IMG/VR virus record: IMGVR_UViG_3300050011_000416
Location: 1-61,509 of that record
DNA: 61,509 nucleotides
Origin: a virus
Strand: one strand, 5' to 3'
The translations under genes and the position numbers were made by a program. Positions 24,752 through 33,153 of the stretch are shown here, piece after piece. The notes beneath the pieces were generated by a model. That model was not told where the DNA came from. It saw only the letters and a program-made list of their open reading frames with translations, and ran no database searches. Positions within the stretch are counted from its first letter, which is position 1. Every line of letters starts with the position of its first letter.

Positions 24752-24780
24752 TTGACTTTGTATTATGTTTGCCCTAAACT
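24752..24780 (+). promoter_or_regulatory. Sigma70-like promoter for the helicase operon
   Basis: TTGACT and TAAACT are 17 bases apart. The expected start falls on the ATG at 24787, so the first message would have no leader. Confidence 0.65.
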
Positions 24781-24786
24781 GTACCC

Positions 24787-24984
24787 ATGAAGAAGACATT
24801 AGGATACGGAGTTAAATTTTCGAACGAAGATATGGATACCGCATATAAGGTCTATTGGCTTACGGGCCTTTATGGCTCTAAGAAAGAAGCTAGGGTTCAG
24901 CTTCAAAAGTATAAGAAAGAAGGAAAAGTACTCAAAAACGAAACCGTTTCAATTTTTAAGGTTGTAATGGAAGTACTTTCTTGA
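24787..24984 (+). CDS. Small basic protein of unknown function
   Basis: A 65-residue basic protein placed at the predicted transcription start, with no ribosome-binding site. Its TGA overlaps the TTG start of the helicase gene. Confidence 0.5.
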   Translation: MKKTLGYGVKFSNEDMDTAYKVYWLTGLYGSKKEARVQLQKYKKEGKVLKNETVSIFKVVMEVLS

Positions 24985-26489
24985 AATTACTCATTTCTTC
25001 TCCCTCCAAGGCTTTCTTGATTCAATATAGCGATGACGAACTTTATTGTCTAAGAAAGCTTCTTACCTATACCAATACTTCCGTCAAGCATCTTATCAAA
25101 CGCCATTATAGTAATTTCTACTGGAAAGATAAAAACCCATATACCTGGCAGGCACACCTAGAAGGTCTTCAGAAAGAATTAAGGAAGTGTCTGGTATTTG
25201 AAGAAGATGGCAAACCCTACATTCGTCCAGGATCTATTCCCTATTTGTCAGGACTTGAGTTAGAAGTCTTCAACGACGTTAAGTATCCTTCTCTAAGACC
25301 AATTCCTTGGAAACAACCTCTCCCTTTTACCCTACATCCCTATCAAGAAGAGTCCTGCACAAAACTACCAGAAGAGAAACAGGGGAATGTTAGCTTAACC
25401 ACGGGTTCTGGAAAAAGTGCTATTATATTAAAGATTTGCAAAGATATGGGGCTGAATGCTTGTATAGTCGCTCCAGGTAAGAGCGTATTCAATGAACTGA
25501 TAGGAAAATTTGAATTTCACTTTGGTAAAAAGCATGTTGGAATATTCGGAGATAGCAAGAAAAAGCTAGATAAGAAATTCACAATAGCTATTGGAGACTC
25601 TTTAGCTAATATTAAGCCTGATTCCCCAGAGTACGAATTCTTTTCCAACCTAGACGTGCTTATAGTAGATGAGAGCCATACCTTTGCCGCCGAATCGCTA
25701 GAGACGATCTGTCATGGTGTTTTAGCTAATATTCCCTATAGATTTTTTCTATCAGCTACCCAGGATCGTAATGATGGCAGTCTACCCCTTCTTCACTCTA
25801 TTATTGGGCGCACAGTATGTGAATTGGGTACGGCTGAGGCTATAGAAAAAGGTTACATTTGTTACCATGATTTTAGGATTATATCCGTTGATTCCTCAAA
25901 TCCCTTATTTCAAGAATCCGATCCATTAGCTCAAAAAAGAGCCCATTTATTAAACAATAGCAACATCGCAAAGTTCATTGCAAAATTGGCTAATGCAATG
26001 GCTACATCATATGGAAAGCAAACTTTGGTTCTATGTGAGGAACTATCTCAATTGGCAATGCTAGCGCCCCTCTTAACGGTTCCTTATGTTCTAGCCCATA
26101 GCGAAAAAAGAAAAGCGAGACTGATAGAATTAGGATTAGAAAAAGTAGATGTTGAAGAAAGCATTGAAAAGTTTAATAAAAATGAAGCCAAGGTATTAGC
26201 CACAACTAGCTGTTGTCATGTAGGGGTTAATATATTTCCAACCCATTCTACAGCCAATTGGATGGGCGGTGCCAGTTCAATAAAGACCAAACAGGCGGCT
26301 GTGGGCAGAAGCGTTCGTTTTGGTCGATCTAATCCATGGGCTGCAAAGTGTGTTCCCAAAGATAAGGCCACTATTTACGATTTTGACATTGAGAACAACG
26401 AAACAATGCATCGCCATTTGGAGTCTCGCCTGGAATGTTACCGTGAGAGTGGTACAGAGATAAGGCATATCAGATTAAAAAAAGGTTGA
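24981..26489 (+). CDS. SF2 DNA helicase, UvsW-like
   Basis: A 502-residue superfamily 2 helicase. An N-terminal domain of about 110 residues precedes motif I TTGSGKSA (140-147), motif II DESH (230-233), motif III SATQDR and motif VI GRSVRFGR. The layout resembles T4 UvsW, which remodels branched DNA and R-loops. The start is TTG at 24981, overlapping the previous stop by four bases. Confidence 0.8.
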   Translation: MKLLISSPSKAFLIQYSDDELYCLRKLLTYTNTSVKHLIKRHYSNFYWKDKNPYTWQAHLEGLQKELRKCLVFEEDGKPYIRPGSIPYLSGLELEVFNDVKYPSLRPIPWKQPLPFTLHPYQEESCTKLPEEKQGNVSLTTGSGKSAIILKICKDMGLNACIVAPGKSVFNELIGKFEFHFGKKHVGIFGDSKKKLDKKFTIAIGDSLANIKPDSPEYEFFSNLDVLIVDESHTFAAESLETICHGVLANIPYRFFLSATQDRNDGSLPLLHSIIGRTVCELGTAEAIEKGYICYHDFRIISVDSSNPLFQESDPLAQKRAHLLNNSNIAKFIAKLANAMATSYGKQTLVLCEELSQLAMLAPLLTVPYVLAHSEKRKARLIELGLEKVDVEESIEKFNKNEAKVLATTSCCHVGVNIFPTHSTANWMGGASSIKTKQAAVGRSVRFGRSNPWAAKCVPKDKATIYDFDIENNETMHRHLESRLECYRESGTEIRHIRLKKG

Positions 26490-26514
26490 CGAACCCTTCA
26501 TGGTTTGGTACCTT
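26486..26514 (+). promoter_or_regulatory. Weak promoter with inverted repeat before the XRE gene
   Basis: TTGACG and TACCTT are 17 bases apart. Between them lies AACC-N6-GGTT, an inverted repeat of the size used by XRE-type regulators. It could be an autoregulatory operator for the next gene. Confidence 0.35.
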
Positions 26515-26554
26515 TATTTAAGGCAAAAATTAATTTGTCTAAAAGGAGAATAAA

Positions 26555-26842
26555 ATGAATCGTGGACGACCAGGTGGAACTTATGACGGAGAGACTGTGG
26601 GCGGTATCGGATATATGCTTGGAGAGGCTCGGGCACAACGAGGGCTCACTTTGAGACAGGTAGCTAAGGCTATCGGCGTATCTCAGAGTTTTGTATCCAA
26701 TATTGAGCACGGAAGGGCACCTCTTCCTGCCAAATATGTATTGGCCATTTCCCGCCTTCTAAATCTGGATCATTCTACGGTTGCGTCCTTTTCTATTCAA
26801 AGGACTCGATCTTTTCAGAACTATAAGAAGGTTGCACTTTAA
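26555..26842 (+). CDS. XRE-family transcriptional regulator
   Basis: A 95-residue helix-turn-helix protein. Residues 30-66 (LTLRQVAKAIGVSQSFVSNI, then EHGRAPLPAKYVLAISRLL) are a typical Cro/CI-type HTH. AAAAGGAG precedes the start. It may control phage operons or a host gene. An inverted repeat in its own promoter suggests autoregulation. Confidence 0.8.
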   Translation: MNRGRPGGTYDGETVGGIGYMLGEARAQRGLTLRQVAKAIGVSQSFVSNIEHGRAPLPAKYVLAISRLLNLDHSTVASFSIQRTRSFQNYKKVAL

Positions 26843-26857
26843 TTTTTAGGAGCAAAA

Positions 26858-27655
26858 ATGGAATTCAAAGAGTTTGAAAGTATTGAGATTCTAGAATCGT
26901 TGGTTATTATAAGTGAAAAGATTCATGGGACTAATGCCCAAATTGCTATCGACGATTCTGGACAAAATATTTATGCAGGCTCTCGGAATCGCTGGATTAC
27001 TCCAGAAGATGACAATTATGGATTCGCTACATGGGTCTATGCCAACAAGACTGAATTGCTTGCCCTTTTAGGTCCAGGCAGACACTTCGGAGAATGGTAC
27101 GGATCGGGAATCGGTCCTGGATATGGTCTTAAAGAGAAAAGATTTGCTTTATTTAATACCTATCGTTGGACCAAGCTCAAACAGGATGGGCTTTTACTCC
27201 CACAAATGGATGTTGTCCCCGTATTGTATAGTGGAACTTTCACGCCAACCATCACTAGAGAAACGATGGACAAGCTCAAGAAAGACGGAAGTTCGTTAGT
27301 ACCAGGATACATGAAACCAGAAGGCGTCGTTATATTCTTTTCACGAACTAAGACCTATCTAAAGCAAGTCTTTGAGAAAGAAGATACTGGATGGGACAAG
27401 AAAGAAAAGAAGGAAAAGGCACCTAACGATCCTGCTCTAGATGCTGAGGTAGCAACATACCTTCAACCCGTAAGATTAGAAAAATTGATTATGAGAGATG
27501 ATCGCTATCTACGGGATTATCCAAAAAGCCTTGGAAACATTGCTAGTGACTATATTGCGGACTTGCTTAAAGAATCTCAACCAATCGAACCAAAGGTATT
27601 GGCTGAGTTGAGAAAGAAAGTCTTTGTTCTTATTAGGGAGAAATACGGAAAATGA
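26858..27655 (+). CDS. RNA ligase (T4 Rnl2-like)
   Basis: A 265-residue nucleotidyltransferase. The adenylation motif SEKIHGTNAQI contains the catalytic Lys near residue 20. GEWYGSGI and KPEGVVIFF are the downstream motifs. It joins RNA ends and could repair tRNAs cut by host anticodon nucleases; a phage tRNA is present in the window. TTAGGAG lies before the start. Confidence 0.8.
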   Translation: MEFKEFESIEILESLVIISEKIHGTNAQIAIDDSGQNIYAGSRNRWITPEDDNYGFATWVYANKTELLALLGPGRHFGEWYGSGIGPGYGLKEKRFALFNTYRWTKLKQDGLLLPQMDVVPVLYSGTFTPTITRETMDKLKKDGSSLVPGYMKPEGVVIFFSRTKTYLKQVFEKEDTGWDKKEKKEKAPNDPALDAEVATYLQPVRLEKLIMRDDRYLRDYPKSLGNIASDYIADLLKESQPIEPKVLAELRKKVFVLIREKYGK

Positions 27656-27957
27656 CCAGAGAAGACCGTCTAAAAGAAATAAGAGAGAAGGGTCCTCTAT
27701 ATGGGAGCGATGCTGAGTTCTTACTAGATGAGTTGGATGAAATGATAGAACAAAGGGATGCATATGGTGCATCAGTTGATGGTACCCATAAAACCGTCCT
27801 CAAGCTTGTTGCTAAAGTAGCCAAGCTTGAAGTCATTGAGAAGGCCACTAGGCATTTCATGGAGGGTTGTCACAAAGACTGGGATGATACGAGTGCCCGA
27901 ATGACTGCAATGAAAGAAGCCTTGGGCGGCTACAGCATTGAAAGGAAGAAAGAATGA
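27652..27957 (+). CDS. Protein of unknown function
   Basis: A 101-residue, mostly helical protein. Its ATG overlaps the stop of the RNA ligase and its own stop overlaps the next start. It may work with the ligase, but nothing shows how. Confidence 0.5.
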   Translation: MTREDRLKEIREKGPLYGSDAEFLLDELDEMIEQRDAYGASVDGTHKTVLKLVAKVAKLEVIEKATRHFMEGCHKDWDDTSARMTAMKEALGGYSIERKKE

Positions 27958-28073
27958 CAAAAGAAATTGAAATTCTATTAGATGGCCAAATTCTCACAAT
28001 GAAACTCCTATTTGGACTTACTGTTTGGGTCTTTGTAGATACTGGAATAATCGCTTACCTTCTCTTTCGTTAA
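27954..28073 (+). CDS. Short single-pass membrane peptide
   Basis: A 39-residue frame coupled to the previous gene by ATGA. Residues 17-38 are hydrophobic (LLFGLTVWVFVDTGIIAYLL). Unknown function. Confidence 0.45.
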   Translation: MTKEIEILLDGQILTMKLLFGLTVWVFVDTGIIAYLLFR

Positions 28074-28098
28074 AATAAATCAACTCTTATGATATAAG
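28070..28098 (+). promoter_or_regulatory. Extended -10 promoter for the sigma-factor gene
   Basis: TGATATAAG (28090-28098) is an extended -10 box, with a loose TTAAAA 17 bases upstream. It matches the boxes before groEL and the NAD+ operon. Confidence 0.5.
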
Positions 28099-28127
28099 TC
28101 CTTAGAACCTAACAGTTCAGAGGACCT

Positions 28128-29162
28128 ATGTCAAAACAACCTAAAAAGTTTAAAGATTCCCATGATCCTGGATTTGCCCAATTGGCTTTGGAGATCGCAA
28201 GGGCGATAGAACGTAACAAAGATGGTACCACTCAAAAACAACAGTTTGAAGAACTAGTGGCCGCCGAATGTTTGTTTAGAGAAACCATTCTAAGTTATCG
28301 TATAAGTACTGAGATCTACAAACGATTTATCCAACTAATTCGAATCACTAATAATAACATTCTTTCCGCCAGGCCTTATTTTAGAGAAAGTTCAGACACC
28401 TTCAGTTCCAAGATCACCCCTGCTTTGAAAACAAAGGATCCGGAAATTCTCAAACAATTTGGCATTAATTTTCATTTTGTTAAGTTTTGTAAAGATTACT
28501 GGATTGGCCTATGGCCCAAAAAGGTAGAAGCACTCTACAGGCGGGTCGAACGTGCCAGAACCATATTGATAGAAAACAATATGCCGTTAGCTGTTAACAG
28601 AGCTAAGATTTTCTATAGAAAAACCCCCAAAGGACACCTATCATTTTTGGACCTGATCGAGGTCAGTTCTCTTGGCCTATGTGCTGGTATTGATAAGTAT
28701 ACTGGTGAATTTAAGAAAAATTTCATAGGAGTGTGCATAGGTCGTATTGTGGGCAACCTGATCGATGCTTACTCTGAAACAGTAATGCATTTCTATCCAA
28801 GTGATAGACGAGTTCTTTATAGGGCCAATAGCCTTCGTGGTCGCCAGGGAATTACGGATATTACGGAGTTAACTAAAGCGGTTAATGACAGCTTTGCAGC
28901 GGACCTATTGGAAGGAAAGACTGCCCCCAAACCAGTCACTGTAACCGAATTAGCTTACCTGATGGCTGCAGCTTCTTTGGTCTCCGCAGATTCCAATGAT
29001 GGGGAAGAGGGATTTGGAGTATATAGTTATACCCCGGATGGTGCTGAAAACGCAGAAGACGTTTTAGGAAAGAAACAACAGCTATCACAAATGGCCCAAT
29101 TTGCAAGGAAGCTACCCTTAATCAACCAGAAGATATTGAGGCTTAAGGGCATAGAAATTTGA
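28128..29162 (+). CDS. Sigma70-family RNA polymerase sigma factor
   Basis: A 344-residue protein. Residues 145-215 match sigma region 2: RTILIENNMPLAVNRAKIFY, then LSFLDLIEVSSLGLCAGIDK and the following GRIVGNLI. A region 4 is not obvious, though the C-terminus (about 315-344) could hold a reduced one. It would redirect host RNA polymerase to phage promoters, possibly the CAATCTTA-type motif found before structural genes. AGAGGACCT precedes the start. Confidence 0.7.
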   Translation: MSKQPKKFKDSHDPGFAQLALEIARAIERNKDGTTQKQQFEELVAAECLFRETILSYRISTEIYKRFIQLIRITNNNILSARPYFRESSDTFSSKITPALKTKDPEILKQFGINFHFVKFCKDYWIGLWPKKVEALYRRVERARTILIENNMPLAVNRAKIFYRKTPKGHLSFLDLIEVSSLGLCAGIDKYTGEFKKNFIGVCIGRIVGNLIDAYSETVMHFYPSDRRVLYRANSLRGRQGITDITELTKAVNDSFAADLLEGKTAPKPVTVTELAYLMAAASLVSADSNDGEEGFGVYSYTPDGAENAEDVLGKKQQLSQMAQFARKLPLINQKILRLKGIEI

Positions 29163-29163
29163 G

Positions 29164-29191
29164 TTGACTTTGTTTGATTATTTGCTACAAT
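29164..29191 (+). promoter_or_regulatory. Sigma70-like promoter before the GroES-like gene
   Basis: TTGACT and TACAAT are 16 bases apart, with the start expected at about 29198. GGAG lies before the ATG at 29208. Confidence 0.65.
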
Positions 29192-29207
29192 ATGAATTGG
29201 AGAACCT

Positions 29208-29531
29208 ATGACATATTCGTTGAACAACCGTCTAGTCTTGGAACTATACAATAAAGAGGCCCTCAAGCCTAGGATGCATGGCGGGATAGCAACTCCAGGC
29301 CAAAGAGATGGGCTTAAGGGTCTTAAGGTGTTGATAGATGCCCGTCTTCCAGAACCCTATGGCAGAGTTTCTGCTGGATCTGTTGCCTACATAAGAGAGG
29401 AAATCCTACATACTCATGATTGGGCATCTAAACCAATGACTTGTGACTTTCTTTCATCTAAGTTTATAGTTGTAGATATTTGCTACGTAGAATTTATCGA
29501 TGTTGTAAATTATTCAGGAGATTCAGCATGA
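29208..29531 (+). CDS. Candidate GroES-like co-chaperonin
   Basis: A 107-residue protein whose pattern follows GroES/T4 gp31. It has RLVLELYNKEALKPRMHGGI as first strand and mobile loop ending in GGI, then ATPGQ, a G-x-VLIDARL segment, VSAGSVAYIREEILH where GroES has its V-x-GD-x-V segment, and FIVVDICYVEFID as last strand. Length is close to T4 gp31 (111). It could cap the phage GroEL encoded 4.5 kb away on the other strand. This is motif matching by eye, so a structural prediction is needed to confirm it. Confidence 0.5.
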   Translation: MTYSLNNRLVLELYNKEALKPRMHGGIATPGQRDGLKGLKVLIDARLPEPYGRVSAGSVAYIREEILHTHDWASKPMTCDFLSSKFIVVDICYVEFIDVVNYSGDSA

Positions 29532-29770
29532 AAAAACTTATCTTTTTATTGACATTTCTATCCCTAACTTGTTTGGCAAAAGAACCCAAGTTTCACTATA
29601 AGGACTGCGTTAGGATTAACCACGGTTTTTACTTTGGATGTAGTGGAACAGTAGAGGATTATATGGGAATCGATGCCTATCAGGTCCAATTGTATGGATG
29701 TCAAGGGCATGATCTCCTCACCACTTTCTATGAAAGTGATATGGAGCTTTCAGCAGGATGTAAAAAATGA
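29528..29770 (+). CDS. Small secreted cysteine-containing protein
   Basis: An 80-residue protein. Residues 1-17 are a signal peptide (MKKLIFLLTFLSLTCLA), possibly a lipobox (LTC). The mature part has four cysteines suited to disulfides. It is coupled to the previous gene by ATGA. Unknown function. Confidence 0.55.
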   Translation: MKKLIFLLTFLSLTCLAKEPKFHYKDCVRINHGFYFGCSGTVEDYMGIDAYQVQLYGCQGHDLLTTFYESDMELSAGCKK

Positions 29771-29985
29771 GAATAGGTAGGCTCGAATTCGGATTCAACG
29801 ACGGTCTTTATTGGGGTTATGTTAAAGGTAGCTGTGAATGTCGCATGCTGGAATTAGGTCCGATTTATATTTTATGGTCCGCTAAAGACTGCAAATGTAG
29901 CCTTTGCAATAAATATACTTGCGTCTGTATGTGTTTGCTCTGTAAAAAGAGATATATTACTTGTGATTGCGAGGATTTTAAGTGA
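29767..29985 (+). CDS. Small cysteine-rich protein
   Basis: A 72-residue protein whose C-terminal half has ten cysteines in CxC and CxxC pairs (CKCSLCNKYTCVCMCLLCKK), probably binding zinc. It overlaps both neighbours by four bases. Confidence 0.55.
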   Translation: MRIGRLEFGFNDGLYWGYVKGSCECRMLELGPIYILWSAKDCKCSLCNKYTCVCMCLLCKKRYITCDCEDFK

Positions 29986-30971
29986 AGGCAATGTACATGG
30001 GAGACCCGCATATCAAGCCTAGCAATATCGATGAATCAGACGCTCTCGTACAATTTGTAATCGATAGGGCTTTAGAACACAAAATAAATATTCTCAACAT
30101 TCTTGGAGATTTATGGGATACCCATTCTGTAGTAAATCTAAGAGTTACCGAATTTTGGGAAGGATGGTTTAACATACTAAGGAATCACCACGAATTTAGG
30201 ACTATCATCCTTGTAGGAAACCACGATTTGACTGGAGATTATTCTAGTAATTATAGTGCTTTACATCCATTCTTACCTCTTGAAAACAAAAACTTTAAAA
30301 TAGTAGCTCATCCACATCTAGAAGGACTTTACGGATATCTCCCATATATCCACGATAATAATAAATTTGTGGAATACGCAAATCATCTTGCAGACAAGGG
30401 AGCTAAAGTTCTCATAAGCCATCCAAACTTTGAAGGTGCAGTATATGACAATGGATCCCCTTTGTCTGGGGGTATTTCTGATAATAGTCTTGATCCTCGT
30501 TTTCTCCATCTAATCGGCGGACATATTCACACAGAGCGATCATATGGTAGGGTTTGGTATACCGGTAACCCTCGTTGGCTAAACAAGTCTTGCTCGAATA
30601 AAGATAAGGGCGTTTGGCTCGTAGATCACGATGATATTACTGGGGCTATCCTATCTAAGAAGTTCATTTCGACAGAATCAGTTTGTCAAAGAATAGTAAG
30701 CCTTACATGGAAGGAAGGCGAAGACAGGCCAATTATTCCTGCTTTTGCCAAAGTAGACGTAGAACTTCATGGATCTTCTGATTGGGTCTCCAAACAAAAA
30801 TTGGAACTTAAGGGTCTAGTTAGCCTTTCTAGCAAAATTACTGATACTAAGAAATCAAAAGAACGCAAGTCTGGAAAATCATTGGTAGAATTTCTTTCCA
30901 AGTACTACCAGGCAGAACCCGAAAAAATACAAAAACTCATAAAATATCTAGGAGAAATGAAACTTGTCTGA
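29982..30971 (+). CDS. SbcD/Mre11-like nuclease subunit (T4 gp47-like)
   Basis: A 329-residue calcineurin-like phosphoesterase. Metal-binding motifs are MGDPHIK, ILGDLWDTH, VGNHD and GGHIHTE. It pairs with the SbcC-like ATPase at 33154-35346 to process DNA ends in recombination-dependent replication. The start is GTG at 29982, overlapping the previous stop; an ATG four codons in is possible. Confidence 0.85.
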   Translation: MKAMYMGDPHIKPSNIDESDALVQFVIDRALEHKINILNILGDLWDTHSVVNLRVTEFWEGWFNILRNHHEFRTIILVGNHDLTGDYSSNYSALHPFLPLENKNFKIVAHPHLEGLYGYLPYIHDNNKFVEYANHLADKGAKVLISHPNFEGAVYDNGSPLSGGISDNSLDPRFLHLIGGHIHTERSYGRVWYTGNPRWLNKSCSNKDKGVWLVDHDDITGAILSKKFISTESVCQRIVSLTWKEGEDRPIIPAFAKVDVELHGSSDWVSKQKLELKGLVSLSSKITDTKKSKERKSGKSLVEFLSKYYQAEPEKIQKLIKYLGEMKLV

Positions 30972-31293
30972 CGAAACACCTTCATTAGGAGACTTAACCA
31001 AGCTCATGCTCTTTTTTGGGAGAGTTCCTGAGGTTCATCTAAAAAATCTCAAGAATTTTGCCTTCATATACTTTAATGGCCACAAGGAGAGTCCCAAGTT
31101 GGATTACTCCGTTGCTACCAAAAAGGAAGATGGGGATACGGTATTTTCATACGATCTGACTCTTAATATGGAACTAAACGATCTTATGGACAAAAGATAC
31201 GCAGCCCTAGAAACTGCGGTTCGAACTTTGTTTTGGAAAGAAGCCAAGATAAAAGTAAGCATTAATGGCGAAGAGGTATATAAAAGTGAGTGA
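30964..31293 (+). CDS. Protein of unknown function
   Basis: A 109-residue protein starting at TTG 30964 within the end of the nuclease gene. It has no recognised domain. Its place between the SbcD-like and terminase-like genes gives no clear role. Confidence 0.5.
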   Translation: MSDETPSLGDLTKLMLFFGRVPEVHLKNLKNFAFIYFNGHKESPKLDYSVATKKEDGDTVFSYDLTLNMELNDLMDKRYAALETAVRTLFWKEAKIKVSINGEEVYKSE

Positions 31294-32008
31294 CCAAAAA
31301 GAAGTGGCCCTATTGCCCCAAAATGATTTTACCATGAAAGACCTTGAAACTATTGAGAAGTTTAAGGAAGCCGGAATGCTTGGCCTTCATACGTTGAAAG
31401 ATACAGACGTAGAGAGGTCCATGGCCTTATATATGGACGGCAAGTCTTATCGTCAAATTGCCAGTGTCCTAAAGATCAATAAGGCGGTCATCTTGTTCCT
31501 AGCCCATAAGTTTAAATGGTGGGAGCTTCGTAAAGAATACCTTGATGAATTGGTAGTTACCCTAAAAGACAAGGTAATGGAATCCAAACTACAATCTCAG
31601 GAGTTCCTATTGGAGCTAGTACTAGCTTACCAAAAGAAGATCAGCAGGAACGTACATCAGTATTTGAGGACAGACAATCAAGAATTTGCGGACAATATTG
31701 ATCAAAAGGATATCGGAACTGTACTTAAGGTTATGGAACTCTTACATAGGCTTAGTGCTGAAAATTTTGCTAATCCCAGCGATAAGTCCTTAGTTTCCTT
31801 GAATGGTATGGGCGAAGGCGTTAACATCACCAGAACTGGAAATAACTCGGTTGAGATTACTCCCAAAGGTCCCAGCCCATTTGGTTCTAAACTAAAACAG
31901 TTTGCAGAATTAAAGAGAGAGCAAGAAAGAGCTTCTCAGCCAGCTCCCAAAGTGGTTCATGATATAATTGTTGAAACCGTAACGGAGAAAGAAAAAGAAA
32001 ATGAATAA
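31286..32008 (+). CDS. HTH protein, small-terminase-like
   Basis: A 240-residue protein. Residues about 45-85 (MALYMDGKSYRQIASVLKIN onward) form an HTH like that of phage small terminase subunits, followed by a helical oligomerisation region and a charged tail. It would recognise packaging sites for the large terminase encoded 10 kb away on the other strand. The start GTG 31286 overlaps the previous stop and has GAGG upstream; an in-frame ATG at 31265 lacks a ribosome-binding site. Confidence 0.5.
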   Translation: MSDQKEVALLPQNDFTMKDLETIEKFKEAGMLGLHTLKDTDVERSMALYMDGKSYRQIASVLKINKAVILFLAHKFKWWELRKEYLDELVVTLKDKVMESKLQSQEFLLELVLAYQKKISRNVHQYLRTDNQEFADNIDQKDIGTVLKVMELLHRLSAENFANPSDKSLVSLNGMGEGVNITRTGNNSVEITPKGPSPFGSKLKQFAELKREQERASQPAPKVVHDIIVETVTEKEKENE

Positions 32009-32870
32009 AATTGTACTGTCCCTATTGATTATTTTAGCAATGGTCCTTATTCCTAGGACATCGGTTTCAAAAGGCAATGGCCCAGAAACGGTAGTTCTAA
32101 GCAAGACCAATACACTGGTATTGGGTGGTGAAGTTAATGGAGATTCCGTATCAGCGGTTATCTCTAAAGCTAAAGAGCTTGACTATTCTCTAAATTCAGG
32201 AAGAGGTCACATTATTACCAACAAAGAGCCCCTATATCTCTTTCTGAATACCCCAGGAGGGAGTATCCAATCTGGTCTTGAGATGATTGAGGCCCTAAAT
32301 GGTATTGGTCGTCCAGTAAATACGATTACTCTCTTTGCTGCTAGCATGGGTTTTCAGATTGCCCAGAATCTTAATGATCGTCTAGTACTCAAGAATGGTG
32401 TTCTGATGAGCCATAGGGCTGCTGGAGAGTTCCAGGGTTCCTTTGGAGGTATTCAGCCTAGCCAAGTGGACAATAGGTACAAGTTTTGGTTGGATCGAGT
32501 TAAGGAGATGGACGATCAAACCGTTTCCCGTACTATGGGCAAACAAACCTATGAAACCTATACCAAACAGTACCAAAACGAGATGTGGCTCACCGGAACT
32601 AAAGCGGTAGAACAAGGATATGCCGACCGTATCGTGGTAGCAAAATGCGATTCAAGCCTCAATGGTGTTTCTACCAAACACGCTAGCATTTTAGGTTTCG
32701 ACATCGCCTATGACTTGGATAACTGTCCATTGAATTCGAGTCCTATGAATATCCGAATTTCGTCTTTGGACGGTAAGACGCTAACAAGCGAACTTACCAA
32801 TGAAGTTACTGCCAAGTTTTTAGCATCTTTCGAGAACAAGCAAAAACAAGTCGTCCCAATGTATTGGTAA
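32001..32870 (+). CDS. Exported ClpP/SppA-like serine protease
   Basis: A 289-residue protein. Residues 1-23 are a signal peptide or anchor. The protease fold shows FLNTPGGSIQSGLEMIEALN, the nucleophile Ser115 in FAASMG and His138 in LMSHR, all as in ClpP and SppA. The signal makes it an envelope enzyme, unlike cytoplasmic ClpP. It may process or degrade periplasmic or membrane proteins, or serve in lysis or superinfection control. The target is not visible. Confidence 0.75.
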   Translation: MNKIVLSLLIILAMVLIPRTSVSKGNGPETVVLSKTNTLVLGGEVNGDSVSAVISKAKELDYSLNSGRGHIITNKEPLYLFLNTPGGSIQSGLEMIEALNGIGRPVNTITLFAASMGFQIAQNLNDRLVLKNGVLMSHRAAGEFQGSFGGIQPSQVDNRYKFWLDRVKEMDDQTVSRTMGKQTYETYTKQYQNEMWLTGTKAVEQGYADRIVVAKCDSSLNGVSTKHASILGFDIAYDLDNCPLNSSPMNIRISSLDGKTLTSELTNEVTAKFLASFENKQKQVVPMYW

Positions 32871-32872
32871 AT

Positions 32873-33121
32873 ATGCCATTAATTAGCTATACTTGCATAT
32901 GTAAACTATCCTTCAGTAAGTACGTAAAGTCTGCTAAAGAAGCTCTCCCAACGGTCAAATGTAAGTGTGGTCTTGAGGCTCAAAAGAGCTTTGGGACCAC
33001 ATCTTCATCCTATAAAGTGACTATAGATAATGGCCTAATGGCTCGTAGCATAGAAGTTGATCCCAATATAGCTGAGATCAATGACGAACGAAGCTCTGTA
33101 GATCGAACAGAAGAAGATTGA
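32873..33121 (+). CDS. Zinc-ribbon protein, FmdB-like
   Basis: An 82-residue protein. YTCICKLSFSKYVKSA and VKCKCGLEAQKSFG give the CxC and CxC pairs of an FmdB-type zinc ribbon. The ATG at 32873 lies two bases after the preceding stop. Its last codons overlap the -35 of the next promoter. Confidence 0.6.
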   Translation: MPLISYTCICKLSFSKYVKSAKEALPTVKCKCGLEAQKSFGTTSSSYKVTIDNGLMARSIEVDPNIAEINDERSSVDRTEED

Positions 33122-33148
33122 CAAATATTTATAAGTGAGCCATACTAT
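33118..33148 (+). promoter_or_regulatory. Sigma70-like promoter before the SbcC-like gene
   Basis: TTGACA (33118-33123) is 19 bases from TACTAT (33143-33148). The expected start is close to the ATG at 33154, so the message may be leaderless. The long spacer lowers confidence. Confidence 0.4.
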
Positions 33149-33153
33149 AATCG

